From positions 1 through 5,014 of the forward strand of contig DDWF01000311.1 of assembly GCA_002345845.1 (NCBI GenBank): a DNA stretch of 5,014 bases. The letters run 5' to 3'. Origin of the DNA: Betaproteobacteria bacterium UBA2293. GTDB taxonomy: Bacteria; Pseudomonadota; Gammaproteobacteria; Burkholderiales; Rhodocyclaceae. Made by a program: the position numbers and the translations under genes. Each line of letters begins with the position of its first letter. The stretch's first letter is position 1. Under the pieces are notes generated by a model. It worked only from the letters and a program-made list of their open reading frames with translations, was not told where the DNA came from and did not search any database. Shown here in pieces: positions 1 through 5,014 of this stretch.

Positions 1-813
1 CAGACGGTGGAAAGCGTGCTGCTGCCGAACGACGGCGTGTGCGTGTCCACCCAGGTGGGCTGTGCGGTCGGTTGCGTGTTCTGTCAGACGGGCCAGGACG
101 GCCTGCTGCGCCAGCTCGACAGCATGGAGATCGTCGCCCAGGTGGTGCTGGCCCGGACGCGGCGCCCGGTCAAACGGGTCGTCTTCATGGGCATGGGCGA
201 GCCGGCGCACAATCTCGACAACGTGCTGGCAGCCATCGACCTGCTCGGCACCGCCGGCGGTCTCGGCCACAAGAATCTGGTCTTCTCCACCGTCGGCGAT
301 CGCCGTGCCTTCGAGCGCCTGCCGCAGCAGACGGTCAAACCGGCCCTGGCGCTGTCGCTGCACAGCACCGACGGCGAACTGCGCGCCCGCCTGCTGCCCA
401 ATGCCCCGCGCATCGATCCGGCAGAACTGGTCGAACTGGGTGAGGCTTATGCCCGCGCCGTCGGCTATCCGATCCAGTATCAATGGACGCTGCTCGCCGG
501 CGTCAATGACAGCGAGGCCGAAATGGATGCCATCGTCCGCCTGCTGACCGGCAAGTACGCGATGATGAACCTGATTCCCTTCAACCCGGTCGAGGGCAGC
601 GGCTTCGACCGCCCCTCGGCGGAACGCGCCGCAGCGTTGGCGGAAAGCCTGAATCGCCGGCGCATCCTGACCCGCCTGCGCCAGTCGGCCGGCCAGGATG
701 TCGAGGGCGCCTGCGGTCAGCTACGGGCCCGGCTGGCCACCGGGATCAGCGTCGAATCGCTGAAATCAGGCCGCCGCGCCAGCCAACGGCAGGTGATCGG
801 CAACAGCCAGTAG
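1..813 (+). CDS. RlmN/Cfr-family radical SAM RNA methyltransferase, 5'-truncated by window edge
   Basis: Probable RNA adenine C2-methyltransferase of the RlmN/Cfr family; RlmN methylates A2503 of 23S rRNA and some tRNAs in the cytoplasm. The frame is open from base 1, so the true start lies to the left. Numbering from the first full codon, the radical SAM cluster motif CxxxCxFC is at C21, C25 and C28, followed by a GMGEP SAM-binding motif at about 64-68. The two mechanistic cysteines are both present: C14 (equivalent to E. coli C118, with identical spacing to the cluster) and C238 in ACGQL (equivalent to C355). By comparison with E. coli RlmN (384 aa), roughly 100 N-terminal residues are missing. 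Several usually conserved stretches differ (QTGQDG after the cluster, HST in place of HA-type, YQWTLLAGVND), so this looks like a divergent paralogue rather than the housekeeping rlmN; I therefore give no symbol. About 25 residues follow ACGQL, and the last 15 overlap the convergent gene. Family call is firm; exact RNA target is unknown. Confidence 0.5.
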   Translation, partial: QTVESVLLPNDGVCVSTQVGCAVGCVFCQTGQDGLLRQLDSMEIVAQVVLARTRRPVKRVVFMGMGEPAHNLDNVLAAIDLLGTAGGLGHKNLVFSTVGDRRAFERLPQQTVKPALALSLHSTDGELRARLLPNAPRIDPAELVELGEAYARAVGYPIQYQWTLLAGVNDSEAEMDAIVRLLTGKYAMMNLIPFNPVEGSGFDRPSAERAAALAESLNRRRILTRLRQSAGQDVEGACGQLRARLATGISVESLKSGRRASQRQVIGNSQ

Positions 814-3375
814 GCGACCGAGCTCGGCGGCTGGCTGCGGCTTGCCGAACAGGAAGCCCTGGAACTGGTCGCAGCCGTGCAGACGCAGGTAGTCGCGCTG
901 ACACTCGGTTTCGACGCCCTCGGCGACCACGGCCAGTTCCAGCTGATGGGCCATGGCGATGATGGCCGAGGCCAGCCTGACCTGCTCGCCATCCTCGTCG
1001 ATCTCGCAGACGAAGCTGCGGTCGATCTTCAGCACCTGCACCGGGAACTGCTTGAGGTAGCTGAGCGATGAGTAGCCGGTGCCGAAATCGTCGATAGCGA
1101 CATTTATCTGCATCCGCCGCAGGCTTTCGAGAACCAGCGTCGCCCGGCTGGCATTGCGCATGAGCAGCGACTCGGTCAGCTCCAGTTCGAGCAGGCTGGC
1201 CGGCAGAGCGAATTCGGCCAGGGCCCGGGCGACGATTTGCGGCAGGTCATGAGCGAACTGGTGGGCCGAAATATTGACGGCCACCGGCACCGCCGCCAAC
1301 CCGGCATCCAGCCAGGCGCGCTGCTGGGCGCAGACGGTGCGGATCGCCCATTCGCCGAAGATGTTGATCATGCCGTTCTCTTCCGCCATCGGAATGAACA
1401 CCGTCGGCGGCACCGGGCCCCGCTCATGGTGATTCCAGCGCATCAGTGCCTCGGCGCCGACCAGCTGGCCGCTGATGGCATCGACCTTCGGCTGGTAATG
1501 CATGACCAGTTCGTCACGTTCGAGCGCGCCATAAAGGTCGTTCTCGAGCAGCAGTTCGCCGAGCGAGGCGGTATTGATTTCAGAGGAGAAGAAACGGAAG
1601 GTGTTGCGCCCTTCTTCCTTGGCCCGATACATCGCCGCATCGGCCTTGCGCAGCAGTTCCGAAACCGTTTGTCCGTCGTCGGGATAGAGGGCAATACCGG
1701 CACTGCCGCTGACCGTCAGCTCATGGCCGGCGAGCAGGTAGGGCTGACAGAGCGCCGCCAGCATCTTGCGCGTGACGTGCATGGCATCCTGGCGATGTTC
1801 CAGCTCCGGCAGGACGACGACGAATTCGTCACCGCCCTGGCGCGACAGGGTATCGGTATCGCGCAGCACCGACAGGCCGCGCTGCGCCGCCTGGACCAGC
1901 AACTGGTCGCCGACATCATGACCGAGGGTGTCGTTGATGTTCTTGAAACGATCGAGATCGATGAAGATCAGGGCCATTGGTCGGCTGCTGCGCTTCGACT
2001 TGAGCATCGCCTGGCCGACCCGATCCTCGAGCAGCAGACGGTTAGGCAACCCGGTCAGCACATCGTGATGCGCCATGTGATGGATGCGCGCCTCGCTCTG
2101 CTTGCGCTCGGAGATGTCGTTGAAGATGCCGATGTAGTGCGTGACGGCACCCTGCTCGTCACGCACCGCAGAAATCGACAGCCACTCGGGAAAGATGCCG
2201 CCATCCTTGCGCCGGTTCCAGATCTCGCCCTGCCACTGACCGTTGGCCAGCAACTGGTTCCACATCTCGCGATAGTAGTCCGGCCCTTGCTGACCGGAAT
2301 TGAGGATGGCCGGCGTGCGGCCGATGACATCCCCGGGCTGATAACCGGAAATCACCGTAAACGCCGGGTTCACGGCGACGATGCGGGATTTGGCATCGGT
2401 GATGGTCATGCCCTCGGTGGCGTTGGTGAACACCGTGGCATAAAGTCGCAACTCGCCCTCGACCCGCCGTTGTGCCTCGTAACGTTCGGCCAGATGGCGG
2501 TGGGCGGCGGCCAGCTTGCGCCGGTCGCGCTCGAAGCGCAGCAGGGCATAGACGGCATAAGCCAGGAGCAGCAGGGTGACAAAATAAAGCAGCAGGCGGA
2601 AGTAACCGGCCCTGCGCAGCGAGGCTTCGTGCCCCTCGATATAGACCCGGGTCACGTCCTCGAGCAGGCTGGCCGACGCCGAGCGCATGATGCCTTCGAC
2701 CAGACGGTTCACCTCTTGCCGGTGGCCGATGATCAGTTCGGCATGAACCAGCAGTTGGTTGACCGACAGCGGACCGGCGACCTGGAGGCGCTGCCGGCGC
2801 AGGTTGTTCAGCTCCCCCAGCAGTTGCTCTTCGCTGTTGATCAGGACGCCGCGGGAAAGCGCCAGCACGCGCCGGACCAGGCGCTCCAGTTCCGGCTGTC
2901 GCTGGCCATCGGGCTGACGCAAGACGACTTCCGCCGCCTGTGGGAAATAGATCTCGGAATTACGCAGGACCGAATTGCTGCGTTTGAAGCGATCGACGTT
3001 GTCGGCCTTCTCGCGCTGGGTGGCGAGCAGGCGCTCGACCAGCGGCTGCAGTTGCGCCTGGGTGTCGTCCGCCAGGGTCGCCGGAATGCGCCGCAGTGAT
3101 CCTTCCTCGGCCCGTATTTGGTCGACATGACGAACCAGCAGATCGTAATTGCGCAGCAAGTCGGCATGACTGGCCAGCACGGCCGAATTCAGCTCGACGT
3201 CGGCCTGCTGTATCCGGCGCAGCGACTGCAGATATTCATAATGCACTTCCGGCGAGATCTCCTCGGCGCGCATGAACAACCAGAACAGCAGGCCGAGCAG
3301 GATGGCAAAAGCCACCGTCGGCCGGATCAGCCGACTATGCTCGCGCTCGCCGCCCGGCGGGTTTTCATTGGTCAC
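766..3375 (-). CDS. Membrane sensor c-di-GMP enzyme: periplasmic helical (DAHL-like) domain, PAS, GGDEF, EAL
   Basis: An 869-residue bifunctional diguanylate cyclase/phosphodiesterase that probably makes and/or degrades c-di-GMP at the inner membrane. Order: TM helix about 20-36; periplasmic all-helical region about 37-256, with an N-terminal LLRNYD signature (73-78) resembling DAHL sensor domains; TM helix about 257-279; charged linker; PAS about 308-425; GGDEF about 430-595; EAL about 610-860. The GGDEF motif is intact (514-518), with an inhibitory RxxD site five residues before it (R505, D508). The EAL domain keeps EAL (642-644), N701, the ELTES Glu, DDFGTG (762-767), K783 and D785, E819 and E822, and QGF (839-841), so it looks active. 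Start is GTG: a GGGGAG Shine-Dalgarno lies six bases upstream, and the GTG overlaps the stop of the peroxidase gene (GTGA), implying coupled translation. No HAMP domain is seen. The stop (TGA) lies inside the convergent methyltransferase gene. Domain calls are firm; the DAHL name and the ligand are less certain. Which activity dominates cannot be told from sequence. Confidence 0.5.
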   Translation of the reverse strand: MTNENPPGGEREHSRLIRPTVAFAILLGLLFWLFMRAEEISPEVHYEYLQSLRRIQQADVELNSAVLASHADLLRNYDLLVRHVDQIRAEEGSLRRIPATLADDTQAQLQPLVERLLATQREKADNVDRFKRSNSVLRNSEIYFPQAAEVVLRQPDGQRQPELERLVRRVLALSRGVLINSEEQLLGELNNLRRQRLQVAGPLSVNQLLVHAELIIGHRQEVNRLVEGIMRSASASLLEDVTRVYIEGHEASLRRAGYFRLLLYFVTLLLLAYAVYALLRFERDRRKLAAAHRHLAERYEAQRRVEGELRLYATVFTNATEGMTITDAKSRIVAVNPAFTVISGYQPGDVIGRTPAILNSGQQGPDYYREMWNQLLANGQWQGEIWNRRKDGGIFPEWLSISAVRDEQGAVTHYIGIFNDISERKQSEARIHHMAHHDVLTGLPNRLLLEDRVGQAMLKSKRSSRPMALIFIDLDRFKNINDTLGHDVGDQLLVQAAQRGLSVLRDTDTLSRQGGDEFVVVLPELEHRQDAMHVTRKMLAALCQPYLLAGHELTVSGSAGIALYPDDGQTVSELLRKADAAMYRAKEEGRNTFRFFSSEINTASLGELLLENDLYGALERDELVMHYQPKVDAISGQLVGAEALMRWNHHERGPVPPTVFIPMAEENGMINIFGEWAIRTVCAQQRAWLDAGLAAVPVAVNISAHQFAHDLPQIVARALAEFALPASLLELELTESLLMRNASRATLVLESLRRMQINVAIDDFGTGYSSLSYLKQFPVQVLKIDRSFVCEIDEDGEQVRLASAIIAMAHQLELAVVAEGVETECQRDYLRLHGCDQFQGFLFGKPQPAAELGRLLAVADHLPLAGAAA

Positions 3376-4397
3376 CGGCTGCTCCCCGGCAACTCACCAT
3401 CCAGCGTTCCGAGAAAGGCGACGATGGCCTCGACATCTTCACCGGAAAGCTCGCGCCCCAATTGATAGCGGGCCATGATCAGCACCGCCTGTTCGAGCGT
3501 TGCTGCCGAACCATCGTGGAAATACGGCGCCGTGCGGGCGACGTTGCGCAAACTGGGCACCTTGAAGACATGACGGTCCTCCTCGCGCCCGGTGACGGTA
3601 AATCGCCCGAGATCGGCTTCGCTGACGCTACGCCCGGCAAAATAATCGCCGAGCACACCAAATTTCTGGAACATGTTGCCGCCGATCAGCATGCCCTGAT
3701 GGCAGCTGACGCAGCCGTACTCGGCAAAGCGCCGATAACCTTCCTCCTCAAGACGGGTCAATGCCTGACGGTCGCCACGCAGGTAGCGGTCGAAGCGCGA
3801 ATTGACGGTGACCAGCGAGCGTTCAAAGGTGGCGATGGCATCCAGCAGATTGTCGGCGGTCAATCCGTCGCCGTACAGACGCCGAAATTCGGCCACCAGC
3901 TTGTCATCCTGGCCGAGACGCGAGAGCACTTGCGACCAGGTGGCGCCCATTTCGATCGGATTCTGGATCGGCCCGGCGGCCTGCTCCTCCAGCGTCGCCG
4001 CCCGGCCATTCCAGAACTGGGCGACGTTGTAGGCACTATTGAGGATGGTCGGTGCATTGATGTTCCCCACAGCACCGCCGATACCGACCGAAAAACGCTG
4101 GCCATCGACACCGCCGGCCGACAGGTTGTGGCAATTGGCGCAGGCGACGGAAAGGTCGGCAGACAGTCGGGCGTCATGGAACAGGCGCTCGCCGAGCGCG
4201 ACCCGCCCAGGGTCGAGTCCCTGCACCGGCACCAACGGCAAAATGGGCGACAGGAGATCACCCGACATCGTCTGCGGGGTGACAAACGTACGCGTTGGCA
4301 AGGGGGCGGGCTGGCGACCCAGCAACTGCCAGACGACAAAGCTCGCCAGCAGGATGAGCGCCAAAGCAGCAGAAAGCCGAAATCCGACAAAATTCAT
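3372..4397 (-). CDS. Membrane-anchored di-heme cytochrome c peroxidase (CcpA/MauG superfamily)
   Basis: A 341-residue periplasmic di-heme protein, normal length for bacterial cytochrome c peroxidases, which reduce H2O2 to water with electrons from small c-type cytochromes or other donors. Residues 7-26 form a hydrophobic segment after a short N-terminus; no clear signal-peptidase site is visible, so it is probably a membrane anchor. Two heme-binding CxxCH motifs are present: CANCH (86-90) and CVSCH (229-233). Family landmarks match by spacing: INAPTILN (113-120), QFWNGR with W129 (like Trp94 of the Pseudomonas enzyme), GPIQNPIEM with E149 (like the catalytic Glu114), LRNVARTAPYFHDG (283-296), and M308 before QLG (like axial Met275). 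Met rather than Tyr at this last position argues for a peroxidase over a true MauG. Oddity: the residue matching distal His71 is I106. ATG chosen because no other start occurs close upstream in frame; its Shine-Dalgarno is weak. It precedes and overlaps the PAS-GGDEF-EAL gene by four bases, so the two are probably co-transcribed. Family call is firm, physiological substrate inferred. Confidence 0.5.
   Translation of the reverse strand: MNFVGFRLSAALALILLASFVVWQLLGRQPAPLPTRTFVTPQTMSGDLLSPILPLVPVQGLDPGRVALGERLFHDARLSADLSVACANCHNLSAGGVDGQRFSVGIGGAVGNINAPTILNSAYNVAQFWNGRAATLEEQAAGPIQNPIEMGATWSQVLSRLGQDDKLVAEFRRLYGDGLTADNLLDAIATFERSLVTVNSRFDRYLRGDRQALTRLEEEGYRRFAEYGCVSCHQGMLIGGNMFQKFGVLGDYFAGRSVSEADLGRFTVTGREEDRHVFKVPSLRNVARTAPYFHDGSAATLEQAVLIMARYQLGRELSGEDVEAIVAFLGTLDGELPGSSR
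3382..3387 (-). promoter_or_regulatory. Shine-Dalgarno for the GTG start of the GGDEF-EAL gene
   Basis: On the minus strand the sequence reads GGGGAG, then six bases, then GTG. It lies inside the last codons of the peroxidase gene. This strong site decides the GTG start at 3375-3373 and supports translational coupling through the GTGA overlap with the peroxidase stop codon. Confidence 0.5.
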
Positions 4398-4484
4398 GAG
4401 CGGATTATGCCTTGATTGCCCCGGCCTCGCGGCCCGGCCCGGCGAAATTGCCGAGGCGCCGCCCTGACGATTCCGGCAGCAGCT

Positions 4485-5014
4485 TCACGGCGCCATCACC
4501 ACACGATTCTTGCCCGTCTCCTTGGCCCGATAGCTGGCTTCATCGGCCCGCCGCATCAGGCTCGCTCCACTATCCCCGGCACGGTACTCGGCGACGCCAA
4601 TGCTGACGGTACAGAGCATCTCCCGGCCATCGGCAGTCTGCGTCCGTTCCGCGGCGAAAGTGGTGCACAGGCGTTCAGCCAGAGCATATGCAGCCTCGCC
4701 GCCGGCTTCCGGCAGGAGCGCGACGAACTCCTCGCCGCCATAGCGGTAGGCGCTGTCGGTACGGCGCAGGCAAAGGCGGATGACGGCGGCCAGCGCCTGC
4801 AGGACGCGATCGCCTTCAAGGTGGCCATAACTGTCGTTAATGCCCTTGAAATTATCGCAATCGAGCACCAGCAACGAAAAGGTACGGCCGTATCGGCTAG
4901 CGCGCTCCAGTTCGGCCTGCAAGCGCTCCTGCAGATAGCGCGAATTGAACAGGCCGGTCAGCGGATCGGTCAGGCTCAGCCGGCGATAGCGCTCCTCGCT
5001 CTCGCGCAGCGCCT
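4485..5014 (-). CDS. GGDEF-domain diguanylate cyclase, C-terminal part (start beyond window)
   Basis: The C-terminal GGDEF domain of a diguanylate cyclase, which condenses two GTP to c-di-GMP in the cytoplasm. The minus-strand frame is open to the window edge, with 175 codons visible; a TTG at 4922-4920 could be mistaken for a start but lies within the conserved domain. Numbering from the first complete visible codon, residues 1-12 are a charged helix (ESEERYRRL) typical of the linker after a PAS or other sensor domain. The domain opens with LTDPLTGLFN (14-23). The metal-binding stretch DCDNFK...ND is present, as are the active-site GGEEF (92-96), an RxxD product-inhibition site (83-86) five residues before it, and C-terminal motifs VSIGVAEY and ADEASYRAKETGKNRV. 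All look functional. No EAL domain follows; the protein ends right after the GGDEF fold. The gene ends 87 bp before the peroxidase start on the same strand, so a shared transcript is possible. The N-terminal sensor part is not visible, so its input is unknown. Confidence 0.5.
   Translation of the reverse strand, partial: ALRESEERYRRLSLTDPLTGLFNSRYLQERLQAELERASRYGRTFSLLVLDCDNFKGINDSYGHLEGDRVLQALAAVIRLCLRRTDSAYRYGGEEFVALLPEAGGEAAYALAERLCTTFAAERTQTADGREMLCTVSIGVAEYRAGDSGASLMRRADEASYRAKETGKNRVVMAP

Noticed and set aside
1237..3099. A 620-codon plus-strand open frame antisense to the GGDEF-EAL gene.
   Set aside because: Its translation resembles no family and is rich in His, Gln, Arg and Asp as expected of a mirror frame in high-GC DNA; the opposite strand carries a clear multi-domain protein over the whole stretch.
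4403..4408. CATAAT on the minus strand just upstream of the peroxidase ATG, considered as a -10 box.
   Set aside because: The hexamer about 17 bases upstream is GC-rich and unlike TTGACA, and transcription would start almost at the ATG, leaving no leader; too weak to call.
3462..4415. A 317-codon plus-strand open frame antisense to the peroxidase gene.
   Set aside because: No recognisable motifs, and it lies opposite a well-conserved di-heme peroxidase; it is a shadow frame.
4398..4484. GC-rich gap with short inverted repeats (GGCC-TCGC-GGCC; CGGC-GAAATT-GCCG) considered as a terminator.
   Set aside because: Stems are only four base pairs and no T tract follows on the minus strand; GGCC-type repeats are common by chance at this GC content.
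4920..4922. TTG considered as the start of the second GGDEF gene.
   Set aside because: Upstream in-frame codons encode the conserved LTDPLTGLFN start of the GGDEF domain and a linker helix, so the gene continues past the window edge.

Overview
The window is about 60-65% GC by eye and almost fully coding. The protein styles (an RlmN-type radical SAM enzyme, a di-heme cytochrome c peroxidase and GGDEF/EAL signalling proteins) suggest a respiring Gram-negative proteobacterium. A betaproteobacterium of the Rhodocyclales type (Dechloromonas, Azonexus or Accumulibacter-like) is my guess from sequence style; nothing here proves it.

Layout. Positions 1-813 (+) hold the 3' part of an RlmN/Cfr-family radical SAM RNA methyltransferase gene whose start lies left of the window. 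The rest is on the minus strand. Read in the direction of transcription, it runs: the 3' part of a GGDEF diguanylate cyclase gene (5014 down to 4485, open at the window edge); an 87 bp gap; a membrane-anchored di-heme cytochrome c peroxidase gene (4397 to 3372); and a large membrane sensor gene with a periplasmic all-helical domain, PAS, GGDEF and EAL (3375 to 766). The last two genes overlap by four bases (GTGA), and the GTG start has a strong Shine-Dalgarno inside the peroxidase gene. The sensor gene and the methyltransferase gene converge and overlap by 48 bp at their 3' ends.

Working model. The peroxidase and the c-di-GMP enzyme are probably translationally coupled. Both place a domain in the periplasm: heme peroxidase chemistry in one, a helical sensor domain in the other. 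This suggests periplasmic peroxide or redox state feeding into c-di-GMP turnover. Both catalytic domains of the sensor protein keep their signature residues, and the upstream cyclase adds a second GGDEF domain to the same strand. The peroxidase appears to lack the distal histidine of classical bacterial CcpA at its N-terminal heme, which would fit a permanently open peroxidatic heme. No RNA genes, CRISPR arrays, insertion sequences or convincing terminators were seen.
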